Source of the DNA: Ectobius pallidus
Taxonomy: Eukaryota; Arthropoda; Insecta; Blattodea; Ectobiidae
Direction: 5' to 3'
Length of the DNA: 64,000 nt
Assembly (NCBI GenBank): GCA_964059195.1
Contig: CAXKWD010000007.1
Location: 152,417,269 to 152,481,268, forward strand
Shown: in pieces, positions 23,200 through 34,734 of the stretch
Position numbering within the stretch: position 1 is the stretch's first letter
Layout of the letters: each line of letters starts with the position of its first letter
Made by a program: the position numbers and the translations under genes
Notes under the pieces: model-generated
Seen by the model: the letters and a program-made list of their open reading frames with translations, nothing else
Databases searched by the model: none
What the model was told of the DNA's origin: nothing

Positions 23200-23375
23200 T
23201 ATCAACTTTTGTATATATTTTTCGTGTACTTTGGAGTAATAAATTGTAATTGTAATATATGTATCTAGATACTGCAATTGTATTCAGTAGTAGCAGGTTG
23301 GGCCGCTAGATGGTGCTCAAAATATTGTCCCCCGATATATCGCAAAGTGTCCTGTATTGGTCTAGATTGTATTTG

Positions 23376-23440
23376 GCCCTGCTTAATGAATCGATCTGGT
23401 GCTTAACTCGGAAATCGATAACAAAAATAACTTTTTTAGT
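23376..23440 (+). repeat. R1-family repeat, right part (interrupted)
   Basis: Continuation of the R1 copy at 21752-22149 after the 1.2-kb insertion (gccctgcttaatgaatcgatctgg...). Confidence 0.75.
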
Positions 23441-23652
23441 TGAACAACATTTCTTGTCGGCAAAGTGCGTCAAAGAAATCTACAGGATAGGTAATGTTTG
23501 GGAGTAGGCTCGTAAAGATAAACTTACGTAACTACAGTCAACATGTAGAGACAAGACATTTGTGAAAGTCTGTCTGTCATCCAAGTAGTCGTGCTGGTTT
23601 GTACGGCCTCATGCAAATACTGCTCTGAATCCATGTGCATAAATATCTTCAA

Positions 23653-23950
23653 CTAGCTTAAAAGGCCCGGCGTCGCCAGGGTTTCGTATTTTGTAATTCG
23701 AAATTAACGTATGAAGGACTTTCGATTTTCAAACATTAGGTCCTTAAATAGGTATTAAAAATTTGAAACGATGAAGAACGAGTAATCACACTCAAACTTT
23801 TCCCCCAGAAAACGCTTGATGTAGCTTTTTATGGCTCATAGAGGATGTAGAATTTTGCATCCCATCGCTTCTACACACCAAGCCTGGTAGGGGTCCAAAT
23901 AAGAATAAACAGAAATTCGGTAACATAAAATTGTATTTTCAATGCATTGG
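23653..23950 (-). mobile_element. Helitron family A, 3'-end fragment
   Basis: The minus-strand 3' terminus reads ...gccgggccttttaagCTAG before T (left edge 23653), with the GC hairpin slightly decayed (gcccggcgtcgccaggg). Homology to 7100-7324 extends about 290 bp ('tatggctcatagaggatgt'), then stops. 5'-truncated. Confidence 0.75.
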
Positions 23951-23990
23951 TAAATTTTAAGAGTTTATCTACTCAAACAAAAGAACAACA

Positions 23991-24170
23991 CCGAGAGAGG
24001 TGGCCGAGATGGTAGTATCTTGGATTCGCATTTGGGAGGTCCCGGGTACGTACAAACTCCGTGGCCGGCAAATTTGACTTTTTTTTTTTTAATATAATTT
24101 CCTCAGTCGTAAAGGCAAATGCCGAATTGGATATTTACTTACCATGACTAATCGCAGTTATTTCATCTTG
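23991..24170 (+). repeat. tRNA-derived SINE
   Basis: The head 'gaggtggccgagatggta' matches the tRNA A box (TGGCCNAGNNGG-type). About 35 bp later 'gaggtcccgggtacgtacaa' resembles a decayed B box. A T-rich run and an unrelated body follow. A second copy is at 56597-56790 with B box 'ggttcctatccca'. The cloverleaf is not intact, so this is a SINE head rather than a tRNA gene. Confidence 0.65.
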
Positions 24171-24224
24171 GTTTCAAAATGTGGGATATTTTATGCTGTA
24201 ACAGGAAAACTTGTAACTTTAGAG

Positions 24225-24624
24225 CAGGGCTGTCCAACATGAGGCCCTGTCCCATTTGTGCCCCGCGGAGTGGCCCTCTAAATGTATAAATTACCCTCAA
24301 ATACGAAATTTATAAAGTCAAAATATAGATATTCCCTCTCTGATTAGTCACTTACTCAGTTGCTTCGTTTATCAACAACAAATATTAAAGTTAATATTGA
24401 TGCATTAGTTAGTGAAAACTAACACCCTCAAATGTTCCACTAATTTTTTGTAATTTGATATTTATTGAATAAATTAAAATAATAATATAAATGCTATTTT
24501 TCTTTGTATACCATACCTATTAAAACTCACTTATAAAGTTGCATACGAAGTATTTTATAACGCGGCCCTCCAAACCGCATTTTTTTTAAAGCGGCTCTTG
24601 GGGCACTTGCAGTTGGTGCACCTG
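24225..24624. mobile_element. hAT-type MITE, 400 bp, exact 8-bp TSD
   Basis: Perfect ctttagag on both sides (24217-24224 and 24625-24632). Ends cagggctgtccaac and gttggtgcacctg are inverted with mismatches. Subterminal 'ggccctctaaatg' and 'gcggccctccaaa' are also shared. No transposase. Confidence 0.9.
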
Positions 24625-24659
24625 CTTTAGAGCAAAAACCCTAATAAAAATCTGATGTG

Positions 24660-25678
24660 AAAGTCACATAACTTCCTCTGCCCAAATAAAAGTTTGCAGC
24701 ATTTACGCTAACTATGCTATAAATATCTTATAGCCCCTTCTTTGAATGTTGCGACTAAAAACGCAGGCTATGGGGAAAAAATACAAGTGACTGCAAACGT
24801 TTATTGAACTTTCCGCTGTTAAGAATAATTTCCTAAATTTATCAAATATTCCCCTCAGATATTTCTTTACTGTAAGCAGGGCCAACAGTACATTTTCTCA
24901 CTTCACGTGCTTATTTAGAATAAAATGCCTTAAATGTCCGCGTATTGAGTTGCTCACCAGGCAAGTTGGTAGGTTACAACCACCCAGAAAATGTTTTTGA
25001 AATGGTATAAGCAATCCATGTACAAAATTTAAAGGAAATTGTTAGAGCCGTTTATGAGAAAATAGCAAAAAACAAAATATTCTTCTTGTAAAGTCCCCTT
25101 AAATATAAGAGAAGGTTGTCGCCAATCTTCACAGCCTCAGAAGGTACCTAACCCAAATACAAAATTTTGTTTTCGTACGATTTACAAGAAGCCGTATTGC
25201 AAAAAGCACGTATTCACAGTGGGTTGCTTATAACTACCCTTCAGAGAATTTGTTCGAAAAAATGTTTCAAATAAAAGTTTTAGCTCTTGGTACAAGCAAT
25301 CCATGCGCAAAATTTAAAGAAAATCGTTAGAGCCGTTTTCGAGAAAATCGCGAAAAACGAAAATTTCTTCATGTAAAGTCCCCTTAAAAATAAGGGAAAT
25401 TTGTCGCCAATCTTCGAATCACCTCTTCAGAAGGTACCTGACCCAAATACGAAATTTTGTTTTCATACGATTCTCCGTTTCGGAGCTAGCCTGTTCACAA
25501 ACTTCCACACAGACAGACAGACACACACACAAACACACAGACATGTTTCCAAAAATAGTATTTTTGGATTCAGGGGGCCTTGAAACGTGTATATATGCTA
25601 AAAACTCAACTTCGAATTTTGGGGTCGAAAACAATACTTCCTCTACCTATAGTACCTATGGTACGGGCAGAGGAAGTA
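24660..25678 (-). repeat. R2-family repeat with internal duplication
   Basis: Minus-strand copy ending at the family start (inverse of ttacttcctctgcc near 25650-25678). A block of about 200 bp is present twice (about 24985-25190 and 25275-25480: 'aaagtccccttaaa', 'tgtcgccaatcttc', 'aaggtacctaacccaaatac'), so this copy carries a tandem duplication. Confidence 0.65.
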
Positions 25679-25681
25679 AAA

Positions 25682-25745
25682 ATTGCTTGCCTATGTCCCC
25701 TCTATATACAGGTAAAATATTTCGGTGTTGTTCAGTAACACCCTG
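25682..25745. repeat. R3 MITE, one-ended fragment
   Basis: Matches the right terminus of R3 ('ttgcctatgtcccctctata', 'ttcggtgttgttcagtaaca', 'ccctg') followed by TA. It directly abuts the R2 copy. The other end is missing. Confidence 0.7.
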
Positions 25746-26373
25746 TATATATTTTTTCAGAGATTCTTCCTCCTCTGTTCCACTCGGGAATGGACAGAGC
25801 TCCGTTTAATTATGGTGCTTCGCACAAATTGTGGAGCTTCTATCTTAAGAATAGTCGCACTTGTTTGTAAACAGTTGAAGACGTAAAAATTGGCACGGAT
25901 AGTACAAAAACTTGTTTATCACTGGACGTGTTAATCACGTAAAAACAGTACAAATGCGTAATATTACGTCAGAAACACGTCACTGCTCTGTCATCCTGGC
26001 TCAGGGGGCACTGAATGTGATTAGCGAAGGTCAAACATGACCACGTGGTTACGAGGTAATACCACGTTGTTTGTGGTTTCAAATATCTATGTGATGTTCC
26101 ATATAGCTGTCATATAAACAATGAAAATCGAGCATTCAGTTAAATGAAATGGCCAGCTGTCGATTGTAGACGATTTTTTTTGTGGTTTCTACTCATGCGT
26201 TTATAGCCGTAATCCGTGTTGCAATTATGTAGATGGAAGGTTTGTTTGTTTTGTGGGTATATGTAGGTGTGTGTGTGTATTGGCAGAGCCTATAGTCGAG
26301 CAAGTTTGAGCTTCTCTTATTGCAAATAGACATTATTGTAGTGGTTAAAAGAAGGGAAATCAGGTTGTTTAAT

Positions 26374-26488
26374 TAATAAGTGCCAGGATGGTACTTTCTT
26401 AGATTGTTTGGTGGACGGTAAAATGTCTGTCTGTGTGTCTGTACGCGCGATAACTCAAGTTCGCCTTATCAGATTTTCATGAAACTTG
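26374..26488 (+). repeat. R1-family 5' fragment
   Basis: From taataagtgccaggatgg to 'ttttcatgaaacttg', then broken off. It is followed by an oppositely oriented R1 copy at 26566-27296. Confidence 0.7.
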
Positions 26489-26565
26489 TTCCACTTTTTT
26501 GTTCGTCGAATATAATTACCTACTAAAATAACATGCAAATTTAATCAGATACAAAACAATATAAA

Positions 26566-27296
26566 ATAAAATCAGGTAAACTGATACAACAAATGTTTTT
26601 GTTTAATCAGTAATAATTGCAATTAGCCTATAATAGGCCCATGCAGAAAAGAAGTTATTTTTAAATAGATTTCCGAGTTAAGCTCCAGATCGATTCATTA
26701 AGCAGGGCTCGCGGAAGAACAAAGTTTGTTACTTAATCTTAAATCAAACTCGTATACACTTATATAAGAAATTCTTAAAATATGTCAACATTTCACAAAA
26801 TACGCTGGCAAGAACTCCGCTTAGTGTACGTAGGCCTAATTATTTCACAGTAATATATAGGCTACCTTCTATAGGCCATATAATAGCATTTATGTAGAAC
26901 TCATTTCAACTTGATCAACGAAAGAAACAAACATCTGACTAGTTTGATAATCATATGTGAAGGAATATGTCATGGTTAACTCATTGCAACTTCCTAAGCC
27001 GTATATGAACAATGTAAAATAATATGTTGTCATGATAACCGAGTCGCATTTGATAAATTCTTTCTAATATATTACCATAAAATAGGCACTAAATTAGGCA
27101 TTACTCCGGTACCTGTCAACCGATTTGGTCCAATACCAGAAGGCTTTTTTTTCTCCCAAGGACGTTATAAATGTGCATACAAAGTTTCATGAAAATCCGA
27201 TAAAGCGTATTTGAGTTATCGCGCTTAGAGAAGGACGGACAGAGGGACAAACGTTTTCCCGTCCCCCACACTATCTTTCATTCTGGCACTTAATAA
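26566..27296 (-). repeat. R1-family repeat, near full length
   Basis: Runs from tcaggtaaactgatacaac to ttctggcacttaataa. All R1 core blocks are present in order on the minus strand, with some expansion around 26730-26940. Confidence 0.75.
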
Positions 27297-27309
27297 CAGT
27301 ATTTATGTA

Positions 27310-28173
27310 CTCGCCCTATGTCAACTTAAGGATTGTAAAACAAGTTTAATATTTATATTCTAGTCTTGATAGTTCGTGTCAAATGCATGGACTAGCCGTG
27401 ACAGTCACAAGACAGCAATTGTTCGAATTCCTTATCTTTAACTAATATTATAAACGATTAGATGTAATTGATTTCTTGTGAACTATTTCAAACCACCACT
27501 TAGTTACGTTCAAGGTAAAAAGTTTCCTGTGTGATTAATGATTTTAATTTTCATATAATATGTAAAAACGAAACATTTCTCTACACAACTAAAACTCTGG
27601 GCGAAAAGAGGATTCCCCAGAGGACCTAAACATTCATCATTGTGCACTTCAGGGGTCTCCAGACATTGTTTTTTGGGAGTATTCCATACCCCCACCCCCT
27701 AGGAGTTACGAACTTCCGCCCCTGATATATGGATCTATAAAAAATCACGTTTCTCCCCTTCTACTTTTTAAAATGTCTTTTTCTTCTCTAATTTTCTTTA
27801 CTTTCGTATACTTTTATCATTTATCATCCTTCTTTCTTTTGCTTTGCTGTGTTTTGAGGGTGAAAACGTTTTTCAAGAAGTTAGCGGTTTCATTTTCAGA
27901 AGCCTTTGATTACGAAGTTTGAAATTGTGCAGAGTACAAAAGAATAGTTCCCCCCCTTTTTTATGAACTTTTACGACGTGACCTAATATTTCCTTATGTG
28001 AGGGATTTTATGGTTTAGACAGGGCCTTGGTTCAGTAGCTTTTGGTACCTGGGAAGCACTCTAAAGAAGCGTTATAACCCAGGGAAATGTGCAAGATGAT
28101 TGCAAATCTCTTTGGATACACACTGTTTTATTGAGACAGTTCGATTTATTTATGGGTTCATCGCGAACATAAA
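27310..28173. other. Intronic sequence, no gene seen
   Basis: AT-rich with several T-rich runs. No repeat match within the window and no coding segment recognised. Confidence 0.4.
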
Positions 28174-28321
28174 CCTAGATAGGTAGAGTATTTATCTCCC
28201 GTCTCTATAAACCCATTCTCTGTTCCTTCAGTCATATCAATAAGATTCAGAACAATGGTACAAGTAAAGCCCAAAGCAGCCTTTTTCAAACTTTATCCTT
28301 TTACTTAGCATGTATAATGAG

Positions 28322-28781
28322 TAGGGCCCGGATTCTGATGACCTAAAATTGTTTGAAAAATGACCCTAAATCTTAAAGAAAATTACTTAATAATTATAAG
28401 GAATGACCTAAAAACTGATATTTTATTTATAAAAAATTATTATTGTACACACAAAGGAATAAACTAATTTGTACATAATTGTAAAAAAACGGTAAATGCA
28501 GAAAGGACGTTGTAGGTCGAAAAACTTTGTTCTTGGTGGAGCATTTGAGAAGAAAGATAAGAATTTCTTTAAAAAGTAGATCCTACAGAAATGTTGCATT
28601 ACAGTAACCTAGTAATTTATTTAAATATTACCCGTATAGAAAAAAAGCTTGTGAACCGTACTGCATTGAACAAACACTTCAGAGACAGCACCGCTGGCGA
28701 AGAAAGAAAAGAAAGAAAAAAAGAAAAAAAGTTAATACGCTCAATGTAAATGCATGAAAATAACTAAATAAGGAAACATAA
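28322..28781 (-). mobile_element. Truncated hAT MITE of the 41293-41930 family
   Basis: Begins agggcccggattctgatgac, the family's terminal inverted repeat. It runs in the reverse orientation with good similarity ('cctaaaaactgatattttat') to about 'ataaggaaaca' at 28781. The second terminus is missing. Flanked by a long direct duplication of host sequence (28174-28321 versus 28786-28915). Confidence 0.7.
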
Positions 28782-28912
28782 ACCTAGATAGGTTATTCTA
28801 TGTCCCTTCAGCCATATCAATAAGATTCAGAACAATACTGCAAGTAATGCCCAAAACAGCCTTTTCAAAACTTTTTTCGTTTGAGTAGCACTTAACATGT
28901 TTAATGAGGTTA

Positions 28913-28913
<1 letters not shown>

Positions 28914-28957
<44 letters not shown>

Positions 28958-28973
28958 TAATAATAATAATAAT
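28914..28973. repeat. (AAT)n microsatellite
   Basis: About 19 imperfect AAT units. Confidence 0.9.
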
Positions 28974-29011
28974 TTCCATTAAGGAATATTCCACAATACA
29001 ATGGTTTTCCT

Positions 29012-29410
29012 TCATCCCACAACAATCTTTTGCCTCCATAAGTCCCTGTCTGTAGCATCTTCTTCACTTAATCCTTTTCTCTCCATACTCCTTTTCACGC
29101 CATCCATCCAGCATTCTTTGGGCTTCCCTCTTCTTCTTTTTCCTTTTACTTTCAAATCCAAAATTTTCTTGGGTATTCTATCCTCTGTCATTCTAAGTAC
29201 ATGTCCATAACATTTCAAGCGTCTTTCTTCTACAATTTCCAAAATATTCTTTTCAACTTGCATTATATCCCTTATTCTATTATTCCGAATTTTTTTCTTT
29301 CCTGGATTTTCTTGCTGAACGCCTCCAAAAATCCATTTCTAAAACCATTAATTTGTTTGCTTGTTGTCTACTTATGGTCCTAGTTTCAGCGCCATATAAT
29401 GTTGTACTCT
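29012..29410 (-). pseudogene. LINE reverse-transcriptase C-terminal fragment
   Basis: Minus strand: ...LYGAETRTISRQQANKL, MVLEMDFWRRSARKSRK, a frameshift near 29285, then IMQVEKNILEIVEERRLKCY, GHVLRMTEDRIPKKIL, GKRRRGKPKECWMDGVKR, ending ...DATDRDLWRQKIV. These are the well-known 'YG.E.W', 'GH..RM...R.P+', 'G+P+..W', 'A.DR..WR' motifs following the RT domain of many animal non-LTR elements. Only the tail of ORF2 is present, no catalytic residues, and one frameshift. Dead copy. Confidence 0.8.
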
Positions 29411-29924
29411 TAGAACATGAAAATTAACCCAATAGCCTATTTCAGTTTTCCTAATAGAAAAATCCTGATATTTTTTTTTTTTTTTACAAATGTATTGTGT
29501 ACATTGTGCGTTGTAACTTGTATCGTCTTGATTGATACTTTTTTATATTGGCAAAAGATAACACTGCCGTATCATCGGCAGATAAAGAATGTAAACAGCA
29601 GTGGCTTGTATTGACGTATCAATAGAGAAACAAGTCCGTATTGGAATGTCTATACATGCATTGACTTCTTAAAATCACTGTCTCTCTGCCCTTGAATTCA
29701 AAATTTCGAGGTTGAAGTTCTTATAAGGGGAAGATGGCCTTCTACGGGCCGATAACTTTTTCATTTCCGAGAGTGATGACTAGAATTCATTAATTAAAAA
29801 ATATATATATATATTTATTAATAAAGACCCCAACGAACAATAATGCTCATAACTAGGGGCAGTACAGTATAGGCCTAATACACAGAGAACAGCATATTTA
29901 CTAAAGTCTGGCCGTTCTAAAAAG

Positions 29925-30035
29925 GAAACCTGAAGTAAACAAAAACCAGTAGATATGTCTCACTCTAGCACATTACTCGTACTACTTAAGAGCGAGACAG
30001 ACATTCTGGTTTTTGTTTACTTCAGTTTCCTTCTC
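29925..30035. repeat. Short inverted repeat (hairpin)
   Basis: aacctgaagtaaacaaaaac and the inverse gtttttgtttacttcagtt form a 25-26-bp stem with one mismatch or bulge and a loop of about 60 bp. A small MITE or its remnant; boundaries uncertain. Confidence 0.6.
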
Positions 30036-30049
30036 GGGTATAATAGCTA

Positions 30050-30340
30050 GGGAAAAGTATAATTGAATCGTTTAGTTTTATAAGGGTCTAAGTGACAAAA
30101 TCATGATTTTTCAGCTGATAATTTTAAATAGATCTATGTACCTAGAGTCTAGACCAATGCAATTAAGAAGGGTCCTAGGTTCAGGGAAAGCCACGTTAGT
30201 AGCAATAAATTCCAAGAAATAGCACTGGGTCTATCTCTGGCACGTCTTTCTGTGGCTCTGTAGTCTGTGTCTTGTTTTCTACAAAATCATGATGTTAGCA
30301 CTTAGACCCTTATAAAACGAATCTAATGAAGCATAGCACT
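30050..30340. mobile_element. Small TIR element (about 290 bp)
   Basis: The inverted arms of about 55-60 bp contain 'ttataagggtctaagtg' (30080-30096) and 'cacttagacccttataa' (30300-30316), plus 'aaaatcatgat' on both inner edges. No ORF, TSD not determined. Confidence 0.6.
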
Positions 30341-32180
30341 TTACTAAGATTATCACAGAAGCCATAAATTTAATAGAAAAAATAGAAAAATAGGAATCAT
30401 GAAAGTAGTTGTGACCAGAAATAAAATTTAGTCTTTAAAGAAAATATCCTTATATTTCTAATGTCCTTAATATCTTGTGTTACTTCTTTATAATTCTTTC
30501 AAAGGGAATAACGAATTCTTTTAGTACCATGTTTGACTGAGGAATTTTGTTGTAAGTGTATAAAATTATAATTTCCAATTAAATAGTCGTGAAAAGAAAT
30601 ATTATGATGCGTGTTATTTTTTTATAATTTCTCCCCAACAACACAAGACTGGGTTTCAATAAGTTTGTCACATTTATAAAATTCACAAAAGCACTGTCAT
30701 CGAACTTTTCTTCTGTGGCCTCCTCCCCGCGTGTGAATTTTATCTTATTTTTAAATGTGACAATATGCAGTTTTGATTTTGATTGTTGGAACTCCACACT
30801 AGCAAAAACGATGCCCTGAAGATGATGCAAGCGCACCGAAAAGCCTAGGCGGCGAATTATAAAATAAATTATCGTTGAGCAGCTGATATAACAAATAATT
30901 TGTTTTATTGCATTTTTGTGTTTTCGTGTATGTATCATCTAAAAAAATTCCTTTTGTTTTTGCTAGTATGCCAGTTTGTCAGCAATGACAATAAGATTAT
31001 ATTGTTATTCCAAGAAATCAGGTAACGGTTACCTGCTACCCCAAAAAGAATTAATTAAAAAGAGGCAAGTGAATTGGAAAATGTAAATGGGAAAGTTTGA
31101 TCTGTGTTTTGTTAAAATTTTCCACAATTTATTGTTCTTTGATATGATCTTTAGAAGATAGTAAGCTGTAGTAATAGTACAGTAATATAGTAAGAACTTG
31201 AAGATAAAAAAATAAAATAAAATATTAGAAATTAAATAAAACAAGTTTGAGGCTCACAGAGACCCATCCTTCAGAATATTATGATCTCATATTTTTAAAT
31301 GAGAAATAATTGGCAGTGACTTCCTGGTACTTCAGATGGTGTGATTTTAATGGATCTATCTGAAATCTATCTCTAAAAATGTATTATCTCAGATATTATC
31401 AATACCTGTAATTCTTTTCCATTTAACATAATAAATTGTATTTATTTATTTTATTTTAAAATGACATAAAAGCATTCATAATAAACAAAGACATAAAGTA
31501 TTTAGTTACTTTTATTTGCATTACACAGTAGCCTACAGTGTTTTTCATGATACAGTAAAGTATGTACATATAATTAGGAAACATTTCTTAATAGCTTAAT
31601 AAAGTTAAATTTACTAAGTTACACTTTCAATAAAAAAGATATACTATAATATATAATGCAGTAAGGTGGTAACCCAACTATCACCACCCAAACGAGGATA
31701 CATTTCTGTGTTATCTTCTTTACTGGACGCAAGTTTGAAAGAACCAAATGTCCAACTGCCTTAATAATTTAATATCCTAAATATAGTTTGATGACGTAGG
31801 TAAAATAATTGCAAATACGCCTATCTGCTGCTTATGTTGAAACGTGTCATTATTTCTAAATTCATTATTTTAAAAGCATTGGGAGTGGTTTTTACTTACA
31901 TAATTAAACATTTCATTTTCTTTCTTTTTGCCGCAAGTGGCGTGTTGTAGGCTATATGTTCCTGTTTTTTTTAAATATTTTTTAATATTGCGTATTAATC
32001 AGAGTTGAATGAATATCCAGAGATCCAGTAGTTCGTTATATATATTCTATAAATGATGGTTTACATGAAGACACCAGGTTTCGTAACTACTTTCATGAAA
32101 TGATTTCGTGAAATTAAATGCAACCATTTCCTTCCAAAATAAATTTCACGGAAGCCCTAAGTTACACCTTATTTTTTTAA
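30341..32180. other. Intronic AT-rich stretch, no gene seen
   Basis: Several short chance ORFs with strongly biased, low-complexity composition; none shows a domain. No repeat boundary defined. Confidence 0.4.
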
Positions 32181-32184
32181 GCAG

Positions 32185-32570
32185 CCATCCTGAATTAACT
32201 GGCTTAAACAACAAACAATTTAAGTGTAAAATATAAATTTTATATAATTACTTTTATGTTCTCACTTCTGTATCATTACTACAACATTCCCAATATTAAA
32301 CTTTAAAATATAAATATAATTGCTTTGTCTTATCTTAAAATCTGTTTGACAAAAAATATATATATTATTGTATTTATTCGTACATTTTCATTGTTGTATA
32401 TATAGCATGTTCTGTCCTTACTGTAAATAATATTAACTCATACTTTTTTATGTTTTGTAAATCAAATTTTTGAATTAGTGTAAATAATTATTTTAGTCTA
32501 AGTTAATTTATTGTTTTGAACTGAACCGCCCCCGAGCACAAGCTTTTCTTCTTCTGGCGGAGTTTGAAAC
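32185..32570 (+). repeat. LINE 3' end, same family as 22426-23245
   Basis: Shares 'ccatcctgaa' and 'gcttaaacaacaaacaattt' with 22840-22875 and ends with the same stem-loop region (ccgcccccgagcacaagctt, about 32526-32545; right arm decayed). Only the last codons of the RT ORF and the 3' UTR remain. Confidence 0.65.
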
Positions 32571-32654
32571 AATGTTTTTGCACTCCTTAGCTAGTAAGTG
32601 TTTCTTACGACAGTTGTTTACATGGCTCGTAACTTGACATTACCACACGCAATC

Positions 32655-32716
32655 TTGTTGCTAGGGGCGACGGGCGGAAAGTGAATTGTTGCTAGGGGCG
32701 ACGGGCGGAAAGTTAC
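32655..32716 (+). repeat. 31-bp tandem duplication
   Basis: Two perfect units starting ttgttgctaggggcgacggg at 32655 and 32686. GC-rich compared with its surroundings. Confidence 0.85.
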
Positions 32717-32923
32717 TTTACCGCCCGCAAATGCTTATTTGCGAGCAGAAATGACCAAGGCCTCCCCGCTTTATAAATATTCGGTTGCCATAAACAATAA
32801 CAAATGCGAATCCCTTTCTGAAATAAGCACCATTCTTCAAGTCTGTATTTACATAATATTTTCAGGTAATATCACAATTAATATAATTAAATGTATATAA
32901 GTAACCGTCGTGCAAAAAATAGC

Positions 32924-33046
32924 ATGCAACACACGGACCGTAAAGGCATTTACGGGTCTCGAAAACTTAAAAACCCTCGGCTGCGCCTCGGGTTTTCAAT
33001 CTGTTTCCTCGACCCGTAAACGTGCCTTTCCGCTCTTGTGTCGCAA
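32924..33046. repeat. GC-rich palindromic element
   Basis: The outer arms 'cggaccgtaaaggcatttac / gtaaacgtgcctttccgc' and the inner arms 'aaaaccctcgg / cctcgggtttt' fold into one long imperfect hairpin of about 120 bp. The inner 'cctcggctgcgcctcggg' is the tip. No ORF. MITE-like. Confidence 0.65.
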
Positions 33047-33155
33047 TATACTATTGTATACACTTATATTGTAATTTGTAGCAATGAAATTGAAGTTGAA
33101 TTTACATAATGCATTTACACTGTCTAACGCTTCATGTATATTATATAGCCTACAG

Positions 33156-33769
33156 CAGCGTTTCTCAACCTTTTTGAACCCGAGGACCTCTAAAATGTCT
33201 AAATTTTCTTACGGACCCCTAATTTTACATCCCATTTTGAAAAGTAGGCTATATATAAGCCTATATTCTTAATATTTGGGGTATTAATTATAGGTCATTA
33301 TAACGAAATAATTATAATACTTTTTTTTAATTCGACGGAAACACAGTTATTGAATTGGAAGTGAACTATTGACAGTAAAATTATATTTTGAACAGACTTA
33401 AATATTTATTACCAATTTGATAATATAATTAGGAGTTATAACACAGGTTTACCAGTATCAGGCACTCGGGCACCTCCAACAATAAAACCCTTGTTAAGAG
33501 AGCGCCTCTAATAACAAATTCCGATAAAATCTTATTTTTCAGGGTTTTGAATGAAAGAGGGAACCATAGACGTCAGTGCACCAGGGGTTTCAAACTGTGG
33601 TTCGTAACTGCAAAAGTAAGGAAACTTGTATTTTCGAAGATTTTAAGAACTTTCACATCTAGTGTTCATTTTATGTGAAAAACTGTTACTTCTTTACTTG
33701 TTTTATGATATTTTTTAATTATGTCTGCGGACCACCTGTGGTCCGCGGACCATAGGTTGAGAAACGCTA
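33156..33769. mobile_element. hAT-type MITE, 614 bp, exact 8-bp TSD
   Basis: Perfect gcctacag on both sides (33148-33155 and 33770-33777). TIR cagcgtttctcaacc is inverted at the right as ggttgagaaacgcta (last base changed from the expected g). This 'cagxgtttctcaacc' end is widespread among hAT elements in animals. No transposase. Confidence 0.9.
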
Positions 33770-34109
33770 GCCTACAGGTTTCCCTTCGATACGTAGTTTG
33801 AAAAAAATAACACGGCATTTCCCTATACTTGACATTAACACGAGACATGGTCGTTAGAGAAAACGCAATTGATTGGCTGTCGCGTAGCAACGCGTAACTC
33901 GCAATATCGACAAATTCCGCACGTATGACAATTCGACCAGCACATACGCTTCAGAACACGGTCGAGGTGACTGAAATGCAGCCATATAATATATATTATA
34001 CCGTAGAGCTGTGCTACACTTGGAACTAGAGCGGAATTTAGTTGTTCAGCGCCCCTAGCCAGTGAAAATATTTGCTCCCCTTTGTTCAAGTGAAAGTACA
34101 GTATTTTAT

Positions 34110-34440
34110 TTTATTTATTTATTTATTTATTTATTTAACCTAGCGGAGTTAAGGCCATAAGGTCTTCTCTACCACTCAGCCATGGCAAAAACATGAAATA
34201 TATAATAATAGTAAAAATAATATACGAAAACATGAAATGATATACCTGAATACAAGAATCGTACATTAAATACAAAGAAAAAAATTCAAACATTAAGTAC
34301 TTGAATAATACGAGTATATAATACAAATGACTAAAATAAAGAGATGAAAAAACATATGAAAGACTAAACAAATACATTAACAAATACATTCTTAGTAATT
34401 GGAAAATATAATGAAAATTTTCTACAAAAAAATTACTAAT
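34110..34440 (-). repeat. Retroposon 3' end with (TTTA)n
   Basis: Starts with (TTTA)n at 34108-34137 (the tail on the minus strand), then 'cctagcggagttaaggccat' and 'aaggtcttctctaccactca'. Related to the fragment at 10200. Probably a LINE/SINE 3' end; no coding motif. Confidence 0.5.
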
Positions 34441-34734
34441 TAGCATAAATTCCTAAATGTTATTGTATACTAAATCTATTAAATGACGCTTGAACTGCGA
34501 AGTCGTTTGGCAGCTCCTGAGATAGCTAGGCAGTGAATTTCAGTGACGAATACTGTTGTAGTGAAGGAATTCGAATAATGTGTAGTTCTGTAAAGAGGCA
34601 TGGATAGTAAGGGGTCAAGTATATTCTCGATTCAACCCATTTTTAATGAATTTGGAATTTTAACTATGGCGTCTCTATATGTTTGATCAAGTTTACTTTT
34701 TGTACATGTGCATCATAGAAACGAGCTTTTCTCT

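Larger units (their letters stand above)
22150..23375. mobile_element. TIR DNA element carrying a LINE fragment, 7-bp TSD
   Basis: Inserted in an R1 copy and flanked by gccctgc (22143-22149 and 23376-23382). The empty site is known from other R1 copies (aagccctgcttaatg). The ends are inverted: caaatactatagagacaata versus caaatacaatctagaccaat (reverse complement of the right end). Similarity continues for about 85 bp (ggacact, gggggaca, agcac, caacct blocks). The interior includes a + strand LINE fragment and its 3' end (22426-23245). A 5-7 bp TSD with CAAAT ends does not match a family I can name; P-like, CACTA-like and Academ-like groups are possible. No transposase. Confidence 0.8.

Noticed and set aside
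23991..24070. Possible tRNA gene
   Set aside because: Only A/B-box-like segments are present. The cloverleaf stems do not close, and it is followed by a SINE body.
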